Shown piece after piece: positions 38,100 to 49,587 of a stretch of DNA of 64,000 nt. Every line of letters starts with the position of its first letter. Within the stretch, counting starts at the first letter, position 1. The stretch is taken from contig CM018049.1 in NCBI GenBank assembly GCA_008638375.1, forward strand, positions 2,468,001 to 2,532,000, written 5' to 3'. The stretch is from Nyssa sinensis (Eukaryota > Streptophyta > Magnoliopsida > Cornales > Nyssaceae). Both the position numbers and the translations under genes were made by a program. The notes beneath the pieces were generated by a model, which was not told the origin of the DNA, did not search any database, and was given only the letters and a program-made list of their open reading frames with translations.

Positions 38100-38460
38100 T
38101 AAAAAAAAATCTGAATCCGTGAGAACACCGAGTGGACTGATGCGGGATCGTTGGCAACGGAGGCCGACCTGGCACGCTTGAAGACCGAGGCCACCGTCGG
38201 ATTCCCCCCTCCATCGCCCCTCTTCTCCTCTCTTCTTCTCTCTCTTTTTCCCCTTTCTCTTTTTCTCTTTCTCTCTTTTCTTTTCTTCCCCTGTTCTCAC
38301 GCGACCAGCCCATGTTTTGTTCCCCATCTCTCTCTCGGTTTCTCCTTTGTTTCTCTACACTCAAACACACACCACACATTAGATGCTACACTCCCCAAGG
38401 TTGCCGACACCCACCTGATATTTCTTTTCTATTTTTTTTTTTTTTTCTATCTTACCATAT
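38100..38460. other. Pyrimidine-rich tract in a B LTR
   Basis: A long CT-rich stretch (38200-38290 and 38420-38450) between GC-rich sequence and AT-rich sequence. It yields several overlapping open frames on both strands with biased composition and no recognisable domain. I take them as by-products. Confidence 0.6.
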
Positions 38461-38689
38461 TAAATATTTTATAAATATTTTATGCCACAAAATATTATAA
38501 AATGCTAGTAATTTGATATAAAGTCGGGGCTCAATTTAATTATTTTTTTACCACTATTGGTTCTCATTTGGGTCCCATATTATATTCCCTAAATCCCATG
38601 GATTCGTCCTGGCACTTGGTTAACCAATATAAACATTTTATTTTATTTTCTCTTATTTTATTTTATTTTTTTCAAATCGCTACAATGTC

Positions 38690-38860
38690 AACACCTGATT
38701 GGACCCTAATTCATCTAATGAGAATTCATGCAGAAAATCAAATTATATATATATATATATATACTATATGTATATATCTTATGTGTGTGCTGCGTGTGTG
38801 TAAGAAAATCAGACGTGTGTGTGATGGTTAGCTAGAGAGAGAGAGAAAGAGAGAAGAATA
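38690..38860 (+). mobile_element. Family D LTR, third segment (truncated)
   Basis: AACACCTGATTGGACCCT continues the D LTR after the B insertion. The TA run, GTGTGTGCTGCGTGTGTG and GAGAGAGAGAAAGAGAG match the reverse complement of 43920-44190. It ends where E-type sequence begins. Confidence 0.75.
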
Positions 38861-41053
38861 TATCACAATGTATAATATTAAGATCAACCTTACAGAATAT
38901 ATGTTTAATTTATAACTTGGAGTTTTACATCATCAACATTTGCTCACAAGCTCATCACTAGCTCCACTAGTCGCATCATTGCATTTCTTCCCATGTGGTG
39001 CTACTTGAAAAATTGTTATAAATATGGAGTGAGCTAACTTAGCTCAGTAAGTAATTTTCCTCGCTCTGCCATGGGATAGGGTTAGTTTAGGTTACAGAAT
39101 ACAACCAAATGGCAAGTGAAAGGATATAGAACAATAGCTAGTCACAAGGAAAAATAGATCAACAAAGATGACTCGTGGGTCCACAAAGCATATCCCAAAG
39201 TAGTTTAAAAAAAGTGATGTAAACAGTTTAGCAAGTCAATAATAGGGATTTAGCCTATACAACAATCAGCTGCCAAAAATCACAAGATACCAAATTGAAT
39301 CCAATAATAGGCTTGCAAAGCGTATCCACAATCAAAGAATGCATCATTAGATTAGGATCAGAAACAAGATGTATGATACTAACAGAATAGAGGCTATCAA
39401 AAAATAGAGCCAGGCTACCCCCAAAAGCACTCATTCATGTTTACCCCTTTTTGGGTTCCTGAATAACACTAGAGCTCTTATCAAATATCATGTCCTTCAT
39501 GAACTAAGTGTTGGGTATCATTCCTAATCACCGACCCGTAGGTCCAAATCAGCATCTAAAGAATCAGGATGGGCATTGTGACAAACATAACTCCCGGCAC
39601 TCATAATAAGATCATAATCAGTGGAATTCCACAAGGAATGTACATATACGTGGAATATCAAATTCTCAACAATGAGAAACATAGTAGTTTTCAAATATCC
39701 AAATCAAGGTTATAGAAATGTGCAACCAATCACATCCAAATGTTGGCAATTGAAATCTCAACATATCCACAAGGAAGAACAAGTATCAATTTGTGGAATC
39801 AAATAGCTGTCAGGTACGTATAAGAGAACAAACTGGAAACATCAAGAAATCATAACTATGACATGGCTAAGGAATACTACATATTAGAGTTTAGGTTTAT
39901 TTACATTGCGTTCTTAGCATCGCATTCCCATGCGGGTACCATAATAGCTATCCCATAGCTTTCCTTCCATTTTCCATTGTTTGGGTTGCACTATTCTTTT
40001 ATTTTAATTAGCCTTCATTTAGCCTATTTTTTACCTAAGGGAATTTTGGTAATTTCTTATATAACGGTTCAAAATTCATATTTAATTAATTTTTGGCCAT
40101 TTCATAATTGACTGAAACTATTGGGGTCATTCATAATTAACAAAATGTTCTGGGGGTCCAATTATAATTTCAAAGACTATTTAAATAAACCTATTAGTTT
40201 AATTAGGTTCCAAGTGAACCAATTCAAAACAGTACTAAACCAATCGGTTCATCCTCTTCATTGTATCATGTTGACATCATCATGATGTCAGCTATACCTT
40301 TTTTATTTTTTTAATTCTCTTAAGCCAAAACGGCGTCGTTCCACTTAAGGTTTAAATTCAATTTCACACGGGTCGGGCCAAACCCAATATTAGACCCGAG
40401 ATCCAACCTGGTTACTGTTCTTTTTCCCCAACGCTCCAACGACATCTTTGGTGGTCTTCTCAGGCACCGGCGACTGTCCGATCAATTTTTAGCCACTACT
40501 CAACGTGGTTCGAACCCAATTTCGGTGAGGATTCCATATTTAGTGTTGAAATTCAATTTAGGCCAACCCTTGGCCGTCGAATAGCCATTCACAGTGTCTA
40601 CTCTAACGAGGGTCAATTTTTTGGTGACCTATTAATTTTCTATTTCATGCAGTTCTGCTACTCGTTTTGCTCCAAAATTCCTCCTATAGGTTCCTAGGAC
40701 TATAAGAAATATTTTTCCATTCGTTCAACCCCACAAATTGATCAAACTCTCACTTATCAATTTTACGTAACTGTACCTATAGCTCACTATAACTCTATGG
40801 TCTCTTGACCATTTTTCATGATTCAAGTTGCAGAATGTTCCAAATTTAATGCTCTTTTGAGCTATGTAATTAGTTTTAAGTTTTATTAGAGTTAGCTCAA
40901 AAACTCAATTTTTCATAATTTTGGGTTTTAGGGTTCTTAGGGTTTTCTTAGCTCAATTTGTCCCACTTCTTCTCCATTTTCATTCATTTTCCAATTATAA
41001 ATACACACAAGTAAATTGAAACTACTAAAACAACCTTCTTGTAAGAAATTTTT
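38861..41053 (-). mobile_element. Family E LTR, truncated
   Basis: From AACCTTACAGAATATATG onward it matches 54230-56860 and 57300-59600 in order: TTAGCTCAGTAAGTAA, GGCTACCCCCAAA, TGAACTAAGTGTTGGGTATC, a CCGGTT-like block, AAAACGGCGTCGTTCC, GGGTCGGGCC, and a late block with AGTTGCAGAATG. The U5 end is missing. The right end is cut by the D LTR at 41054. No coding content. Confidence 0.75.
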
Positions 41054-43476
41054 TATCACACCCCAAATTTTCAAAATCCGGGGAATGATTGAAAATGAAC
41101 TAAAAAGAATTAATTAAATAAAATTGAATGGATTTGACTGATTACATATTAATTTCTCCATGTTTCCAAAATTAAGAATGAAAAATGCTAACTAGACTCA
41201 CCCAAGATGAGTTCCAAATACTAGTCAAATACCTCTCTAACCGATAATCAAAAATAGTCGAAGTCATGTCCAAGCATGACCTCCAAGATAGCCCCAAAAA
41301 TGTCTCTAATTCACCTTGAAGCAATGGCCCCAAATATTGTTCAAAAACTACTCAGACGTTTGGCCAAAAATGGTCTAAGGGATGGGTAAAAACTAGCCAA
41401 AAAGGATTGCCAAAGGTTGTTTAAAATGATGGCTAAAGTGGGCCTAAAATGTCCGAAGGCATAGACTAAGGATAGGTCAAAAATCTTACCTAAGCTGGTC
41501 TAAGGAAGTGGCCAAACATGGCCTTGAATAATGACTAAAATGTGTCCCAACAAGGTGCCCAACATGGCTTGGTATAATGGCCAAAAGTGGCTTAAAAGGG
41601 GTTCCAAAAGGTGGTGTCTAACATGGGAGTGAATGGCCTTGGAGGGTAAGTCAGGGCATGCCCAAGGCTGTAGGTGCAGTGCGCGCAGAGGGGGGTGGTC
41701 AGGCGCGCACAAGTGGCTGGGCGCCTGAGCGGCCAAGGCGTGGGCTGCTTGTGCCGATCTACCGGACCTTAGCCTAAAATCTGATGTTTTTCACATTTCT
41801 GTGCCCGTTTCAATTTATTTCATCACCAAACTTGGTATGGGACCTTATAACATGTAAAATGACCATTTTACCCTTTTCCCCTTATTTTTCGACCTTAAGT
41901 AATTTTGGACTAATTTGCCCCTATTTTCATTTCTTTACCTTTCTTTTTCCTTTGAATTCATTTAATTCCTTACTTAGAAAATCTAAGCATGCTCTCCCAC
42001 TGCACTCAACTTAGTTACTAACTTTGAAAAATTTTACCATAGTCTTTTTTGTTTATTGACCTTTTCCTCATCCTATTCCTTCTCTTCATCCTCCTTAACA
42101 CCAACAACAACACCTAATGGAGCATTTATTTGTACAATTCTATATTTTTAATATTCACAATCATATTTTAAAAACAAGTAACTACATGGAGCTCTGTATT
42201 CCTCATTTACATGCAATACACAATTACATATTATCCAACATAAAATTAAGTTTATAACTTACACACGGTCTAAACTTTAAACAAGAGATAAACTTCATGG
42301 CGCTTATGCCCCTACACACAAAATATGACCCTTCGACCAAATATACTTTAAGCCCATTCCCCCATCGATGATTCAAGACTTTAGCAAGTCTCATATGACG
42401 GGTGTCTCATTTGAAAAATATAATCCTATGTAGGGTAAGCACAACGGCTTGTATGACATAATGCTAAATAAAGAATAAAGGTAAGTTGTAGCATGTGCAA
42501 AGTGAACATTTGTAAGCTATAAATCTTTCAATTCATTAATGCAATGCAATGGCAATATGCATAACACACACATACAATTCTATGCACACCCCATGTCTCG
42601 TTTCACGGTTCGCCCTCGTCAACACGTAAGTACTATTTATTTGGCCAGATTTTAGGTTTTTCACCACAGGATCTACACCCTCATAATGTATAGCACCAAA
42701 GTGCTCAACACACGCCATGTTTCCAAGGATTTACAATATGCCAATATGCCTTAATTTACCATGTAATCTCAATGAGGCATTTTATCAAACACATGGGGTG
42801 TGCCTTAAATTATGCATTATACACTAAGAAATTCATAACTTTCAAATTACAAGACTTCGTCTCCATGAACATAGGCTATAATACAATCAATTATACATAT
42901 ATTCATGTTACATGTTCACAACTTTACCAAATTCTCAAAGAATACACAAGAACATAAAGTACCAATACATTGAGCAAATAATAACTTTCAAACTACAAGA
43001 CTTTGTCTATATGAACATAGGTTATAATGCAATTAATTATATATATTCATGTTACATATTCATCAGTTTACCAAATTCTCAAAGAATACACAGGTACACA
43101 AAGTACCAACCCTAGGTTTTCAAAGCAACTATATGCTAGGTGGTTTTCTAACAACAACATGTAAGTCATACAATCAACTTATAAAAACATTAATAAACTT
43201 AACTCTAGTCTTTACTTAGCAAAATATCATACCTAGAACGATTTTTCTCAACCCTAGGAAGTTGTGTTCACTTCAAAGTCAAACCAATCGGTAGGATTGT
43301 AGCTCTTGTAATGGGGGAACAACTTTTTATAAGGAAGCTTTGAGAGATTCTAAATCTAGATATGAGTTTTGGAAGGTAGAAAGTTGAAAAACCTAGGTAT
43401 TCTTCATTATTTCTCTCCAAGCTCAAGTTGCAGTACTTTCTCCAGCTAATTCCAAAAATTTTAACTCTTAAGTGGT

Positions 43477-43485
43477 CTATTTATA
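43477..43485 (-). promoter_or_regulatory. Putative TATA box of a D/B LTR
   Basis: Reads TATAAATAG on the minus strand, at the position matching the TATA box at 9957-9965 of the plus-strand copy. Confidence 0.5.
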
Positions 43486-43919
43486 CTAAAGGGTCAAGGG
43501 GTGAAAAGACTCATTTGCCCTTAATAAGCCGTGGGACCCCGTTACACTACAACCTGTCCCAAAATGCCTCGAATAAGCATTTTGCTTTAACCAAAGTTCT
43601 TAGAATTATTTTATGGCATACTCAAATTATGGCATACTCAAATTATGCTTCTAAACATGACTCGTGTCTAAATGATGCATGTATATCCCTATTGGCAAAT
43701 AGTGCATGAATAGTGTCCTATTGGCGAAACGAAAAATTTACTCTAATTTTTCAGATCTTTACATTTTTAGTGAGAGAAACTCATCTCATATGTCCATTTC
43801 CCCCTTTTCTCTCTATCTCTAGGCTTGCATGGCTTATGTGAGCTTCAACAACTTCAGTGGCCTTCCCTCTTCTTGCTCCAAACCTTGCATGTAGCATGCA
43901 AGGGTTGCATAACCTTCTT

Positions 43920-44160
43920 CTTGTTCTTCTTCACTTTTGTCCTCTCTCTTTCTCTCTAGCCAGACCATTATGGTCTGTTTTTCTTTCATTTTACACACGC
44001 ATAGCACACACATGATATATATATATATATAGCATATATATATATACATAACACACGCACAGATATATATATATATATATATATTTGAATTTCTACATGG
44101 ATTCTGCTATATATAAATACACACACACAGATATATATATATATATTTGAATTTTTACAT
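43920..44160. repeat. CT-rich and TA microsatellite tract
   Basis: CTCTCTTTCTCTCTAG followed by several TA runs, and a partial duplication of TATTTGAATTTYTACATGGATT (about 44080-44102 and 44146-44167). Confidence 0.8.
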
Positions 44161-44419
44161 GGATTGTGATTGGCTTATGTGAGGGTCCAATGAGGTGTTG
44201 ATGTAACACCCCGACCCTGATTAAGTAATGATTAGTTACTAATCATTTATCTGAACCAAACATAAAGAATAATTAAGAAGCTAACCTAATTAAGAGTTGA
44301 CTGAAAGAAACCGCGTCGAAAAATAAGCTACATAATGAAAGTTAGGAAGAAAGCAGTGAAACTGCATTAATGCGCAGCCAAACAGGGCCTAAGCCCGAAA
44401 TAGGGAAAGGACCAAAAAT

Positions 44420-44500
44420 TATGGCCAAGAGGATTTGATCCCTTGACCAACCTAGACAGAATTTGGGTTACCAAAAATTTACCAACTAAGCTAAGAGCAC
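44420..44500 (-). other. tRNA-like pol III promoter module in the C/G LTR (antisense)
   Basis: On the minus strand A box TAGCTTAGTTGG (44482-44493) and B box GGATCAAATCC (44431-44441). The A box is a near-perfect consensus. Same arrangement as in family G. Confidence 0.6.
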
Positions 44501-45754
44501 CTTTGTGCATATATATGCAAAGATATATATTTAAATAGCAATCAGATTTGGCCTCTCCCCAAAGTGACCAATAGCCAAGCATGCAACACATCAGCATGCA
44601 TCACTCTATGCTATAGCCATCATGCCTATCCCACCATGATTACATCTCCTCCCAACCAAAATGCATGCAAATCCATCATGCACTTAGGGAGATGAAACAT
44701 CAAGTAAAAATCTGATTTACATGATCTCCATATATGCATTGGAGGGGAAAAACAGATCTGCAAAAATGACCCTGTAAACTGATATTGAGAGATATCCTGT
44801 ATACTGATTTTTAGAGAGAGAAAGTGGGTTAGAGAGAGGAAGCTAAAGAGAGATAAGTGTGTGTGCATTGGTGTGGCCATTGAGGGAGCTAAGGACTAGG
44901 GGTGCACGGGGAGATCAAGACCAACTGTTGAAGGTCCTGCTTGAAGCACAAACCAGTGAGGAGACCACTGTTTGAAGGTAAGCCATCCAAAACTTTGAAT
45001 TTCTCTTGGGGAAATTTCGGTTTCTGTTTGCTGTTTGGGAATTGTTATTGCATGTAACACGTCTAGACCATAAAATCTGGATCGATTTGGAACTTTTGGA
45101 CCATCAGAACTGCCCAAACCACCAACCCGTAAGCAAACTGCCATGGATGACCTGAACTGAGGTGGGTCTGGTCCGACTTGCACCAAATCGGTTTTGGATG
45201 CTTTGGACCTGAAATAGACCACCCTAGGATCACAAAAACCCTAGGTCGTGACCTCAAAACCTCGACCTTGACCCCCAAACCGTGACTTGCAGGTCACGGG
45301 TCCAGGACCCATTTTTGTCAACAAGGCTTTAAAACTTGTTTGAAACACATGAACCGAACCACCATGACCTAGGGATCACAACAAGCCAAACCTCATGAGA
45401 TTTAGTTGAGAAATGAGGCCGTATGAACCGACTGTAACTCCCATGATAATCGGCTAGAACAGTCCCCCGATGTTGAGTTTGATGCTTGAAACCAATGCCA
45501 ACGTGATGGTATGATGACCAGGAACCGATTTGGATCAAAGCAGATTGAAAACAACCCTTGAAACATCACGAAATAGAAGAAATAAAACCCAGAAATTTAG
45601 GGCTACAGTAGGGTGAAACGGTGGGGAAGACGATGAACAGTACGGGTCGGGCATGGACCGGGTTCGGGTCGGGCCCCGACCCGACCGAGAAACGGATGAC
45701 CCGTTTAAAGCCAAACTGTGTCGTTTTGATAACTGATTTTTAAAATTTAAATTA

Positions 45755-45785
45755 TAGGGCTGATGTCAGCCTGACGTCAGCACAT
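45755..45785. promoter_or_regulatory. Paired TGACGTCA-type motifs
   Basis: GCTGATGTCAGC and GCTGACGTCAGC, two near-identical palindromes end to end (bZIP-type core TGACGTCA). Related sites occur at 15383, 18480, 40267 and 63490 in other LTRs, close to CCGGTT-rich sequence. Confidence 0.45.
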
Positions 45786-46940
45786 TACCCTGAACCGGTT
45801 AGAACCGGATTGGACCGGTCCGGTTCAATTGCATAAGGACTGAACCCTTTGGTTCAGTTTAAATCTTTTGGAAAATTACGAAACAGCCCCAACAGTTTTA
45901 GGGAATTCAACTCTGGCCCAGATTCTGGAATTTTATTCCATTTATACCCCTGATAAATTAATAAATAATAAATTAAATTATTTAATTAATTTATTAATTA
46001 AATAAAAATGACCAAATTACCCCTAGGTCATATGTCACGACCCGAAACCCACCCTATGCGGATCTCGTGTCGCGGGGCCGACCCGAAGGCCGTCCCTACT
46101 TTTTCCATTCCTGTATCATAGTACTAATATGCAAAGTACTAAAACCTCAAAACAATAATAGCGGAAGTCTTATCAGTAATAGTACATCAGCGGAAGTCTT
46201 TCAATACACAATGTTAGCGGAAGTCTTTACAATACACAATATGGTTCTACATTAACAAAATAAGAACCAAACGTAACCAGCACCCGAGGGTGGTGAATAC
46301 ATGGGAGAACTAAAACATAGACTGATACGTTTCCTCAAAATGTCCTCCTATGCTCTCAGACTCCTACTGGGGTCTTGCAGCGTCATCACCTGAAATGGGG
46401 GTAAATGGGTGGAATGAGCTACGAGAGCTCAGCAAGTAAAAACAGATCTCCGACACTGGTATCGATAAGATACAAATCCATGAATAAGATTATGATAGCC
46501 AATCATAAGGAAGGAGATGCTGTGATAGCCAATGAAAACAGTTGCCATGAAGGCCAATGAATAATAAGTCACAAAGCTCAATTAGGAGTAATAGATACAC
46601 CATCAACATGAATCTCTCAACAACAATACAACAACAAGAAGTACTGCCACAATAAACCGATCACAATCAATTCAATGAAGAGTGTCTTCTCAGTTTAAGA
46701 TAAGTCATAAGGAATAGTGTCATTCAATAACATAATCATATCAATTCTTAAGAGATGCATTTACTCTGTTCTCAGGTAAAATGCCAATGCAATGTAAATG
46801 AAATGCCAATGGAAATGCAATGAAAATGCCAATGTTCATGCCAGTCAATTGCCGGTGGAAAGCCTTCGAGGAATTCATTCCTGCCACCTGTCCATTCATG
46901 TACTTGACCCTTAGGTCTCCAGTCAATCAGAAAGCATCAG

Positions 46941-47386
46941 ATGGATGTTGTGACTGAGCACAAATCCCGTATTCATAACATATTATGATTATTCATAATT
47001 CCATAGAAGTATAAAATGGAATATCATATATTCAATAAAGACATAGCAGTAAGCCTTTCAAGGCATGGTTCAACACGATAACAATGATACAACAGTTAAT
47101 CAATGTCCACAAGATAGAACAATATCACATTTGTGGATAGCAATAGCATGAGGTACTTTCAAGAATGGATATTGTGACTGAGCACAAATCCGGTATTCAT
47201 AACATATCATGATCATTCGTGATTCCATAGAAGTATAAAATGGAATATCGAATATTCAATGAAAGCATAACAGTAAGCCTTTCAAGGCATGGTTCAACAT
47301 GATAACAATGATACGACAGTTAACCAATGTCCACAAGATAGAACAATATCACATTGTGGATAGCAATAACATGAGGTACTTTCAAG
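46941..47386. repeat. Tandem duplication of 224 bp in an A solo LTR
   Basis: ATGGATGTTGTGACTGAGCA at 46941 recurs as ATGGATATTGTGACTGAGCA at 47165. The two units are about 95 percent alike by eye. The plus-strand copy near 8760-9000 has only one. Confidence 0.88.
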
Positions 47387-48901
47387 AGTACAAGTTTGGC
47401 AGTAAAGAGAATAAACTTGGCTTGGAAACACCATATGGAAGAGAAAAGGGAATTTACTTACCTCTATCGTGATTCTAGATCAGAAATCCGTGAGTGTACC
47501 CTTGCCTTTCGAGTTCCCTATATATCAGTGAATACGTTTTAGAATAAATGTTATTCATCAAATTTTATGCCTTTCTATGATAAGTATTTCAAATACTAAT
47601 TTAGACTTTACCATTGTGTCCGGAATGCCGAAGAAAGTCGGTTTAGGCTTTCGCGGAATTCCATTTGGACTTTTGTACTAAAAAGGGCAAAATGGTCATT
47701 TTGCACTTTTATGTATTTTATCCTTCGGGGTCCCGTCTCGTAAAACGGAACCCACCGTTGGACTTAGAATGTCCGAGATAATAAGTTTTGACTATTCATT
47801 TGCCTCGTTTGGACTTCGTTTGACCCATATTTGAAATAGGGGTATTTTCGTAAAATTAATATTTTATTAATTTTTTAATGTTTGGGCAACAGTGAAATTT
47901 CTTAAAATATTTGGGGTCAAAGTGGAATTTCCTTAAGTTCCGGTCTGAACCAGTGGGCTCACGGCTAGAAACCCTAAACCGGTTCGGTCCTCCCCTGAAC
48001 CAAACGGTTCAGTCCATTCAGAGAGCCGGATTCCAATATCCTGGTTCTAACCCTTATCCGTGGTTGGAATAAGCCCAAACCCAATTTCTATTTCCTATCC
48101 CCATAGCCAAACAAGCCCATATCATTTAATTTTAAAACATAAAACGACATAGTATCATGCCCAGTTCATATCCGGTCGGGTACCGACCCGACCCAAACCC
48201 AGACCCGTTTCAGTTTTTGACCCGACAGCCCCCACGACTTTCCGGTCGTCTTCCCCGAGAGTCCGGTAGGGTTCCGGTGGTGAGCAGTCACCTTCTCCGG
48301 CGACGGCCACTGGAATCCGACCACTTTTCAACCACTTTTGAATGCCATTCTACTCCCCTTTCCTCAAGGACCTCAACCATACCCTTTATTTCCATTAAAC
48401 CCCTTCCAATCCCCACGAATATAGGGAATAATAGCTCCGGCCGGTTTTCCGGCCAGATCTTCATTTCCATTTTTGTGACTTCCAAGCCACGATTTTTACC
48501 CCATTTTCATTCTAAATGTTTTCTGCACCTTTTAGAAACATTTCTACAAACTAAAAGCAAAGTTTTAAACATAAAATCAGTGAGACCCGATTATCCTCCC
48601 GAACCTGCAACTCGGATTTTCTCTACGGTTTCTTAGCCATTTAGCCTCATTCTTTTTGCATTTAGTTCCTTATTTCATGCTTGTTTAGACCCTATGATCA
48701 AAATGAATCAAATCATGCTATAACACTTTGAAGCAGAAACAGTGGCTCACCTTTAAATTCGGGTTCCCTTGGTGTTGAGCCCCTCTTCCTCGCGCCTCTA
48801 CTCCAGATTTGTTCCCCTTCCTTCTCACTCCAAAACTCTCTTTTCCTTTTTGGTTTCCTCCTCCCGAGAGTGAGAGATCTCATGCATGAAATAAGCTTTT
48901 C

Positions 48902-48905
<4 letters not shown>

Positions 48906-48953
<48 letters not shown>
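48906..48953. repeat. CT microsatellite
   Basis: A near-perfect CT run of 48 bp with one extra T. Confidence 0.95.
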
Positions 48954-49570
48954 AGTCAGACCTCACCATGCCCTGTGACCTTCTTACACACTCCAACACC
49001 TAATTCTGTCACCACCATTCCCTATTGAGTGTTATACACTCAACTCCTTACACACACACATTGAACCGTGCACACACACACACTTTTTGATACATATATA
49101 TATATATACATATAATCACCCGCTCACACACACTTGCACGGCTGATAGCAGCCTTTGCCCACTTTTCTTTTCCTTTTTATTTTAATTTAAAATACACACA
49201 TATATATATATACATATATATTTATATTATAATACATTATATAATATATATATACATGTATAACCCATAATTATACATATTTTATACGTACCTATACGCC
49301 CATACATATACGCATATACTTAAACTCTGGGCATGTATGCATACACTAATTTTCAGTATACTACGTGTCTGTGAAACATGGGCATGCATGGAATACGTGC
49401 GTGCACGCTTTACGATGCAATGTCCCGGGGTGCTCGGGTGTTACCCAGCACCTGTTATACATTTCAATCATTTTTCCTTTCCAGTCATTCATTTCTATGA
49501 AATACCGTGATATACCTTTCTTACCGTTCAAGTTACATATTTCAGCCGACCTACCTCGGTATACGTGACG

Positions 49571-49587
49571 TATCCCGGGTCGGGATA
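49571..49587. repeat. Terminal hairpin of an A LTR
   Basis: TATCCCG-GGT-CGGGATA, a perfect 7-bp stem with a 3-nt loop, four bases inside the U3 end of the LTR. The same hairpin lies at 63983-63999. Confidence 0.8.

Larger units (their letters stand above)
29481..38684 (-). mobile_element. Family B LTR (about 3.76 kb net), containing a G solo LTR
   Basis: Left end TGTCACGCCCCG, right end AATCGCTACA. Flanks are GTGTC (29476-29480) and ATGTC (38685-38689), a TSD with one mismatch. Removing it joins GCTGAGGTGTC to AACACCTGATTGGACC, and the minus-strand D LTR around 44201/51447 shows the same order. Shared B sequence runs from 35047 to about 36400. Beyond that come TA runs, a pyrimidine-rich tract and GC-rich sequence with no coding capacity. 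Confidence 0.85.
41054..44201 (-). mobile_element. Family D/B LTR, left segment
   Basis: Begins TATCACACCCC (TG mutated to TA). It contains the GGCC array and GC-rich block (41280-41760, reverse of 20090-20470), B-type sequence (42100-43560) with TATA box, CT-rich and TA-rich tracts. It ends at GGTCCAATGAGGTGTTGA, where the C/G LTR inserted, and resumes at 51447. The whole D LTR would be about 4.0 kb without the insert. Confidence 0.78.

Noticed and set aside
38055..38474. Overlapping frames on both strands, up to 107 codons, rich in E/K/R or L/F/S
   Set aside because: They arise from a pyrimidine-rich tract in a B LTR; no start context or domain supports coding.
48157..48636. 159-codon open frame, the longest in the window
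   Set aside because: It is antisense to the A LTR that contains it, has P/S/R-rich biased composition and no domain, and sits in a GC-rich block whose equivalents in other LTRs are not open.
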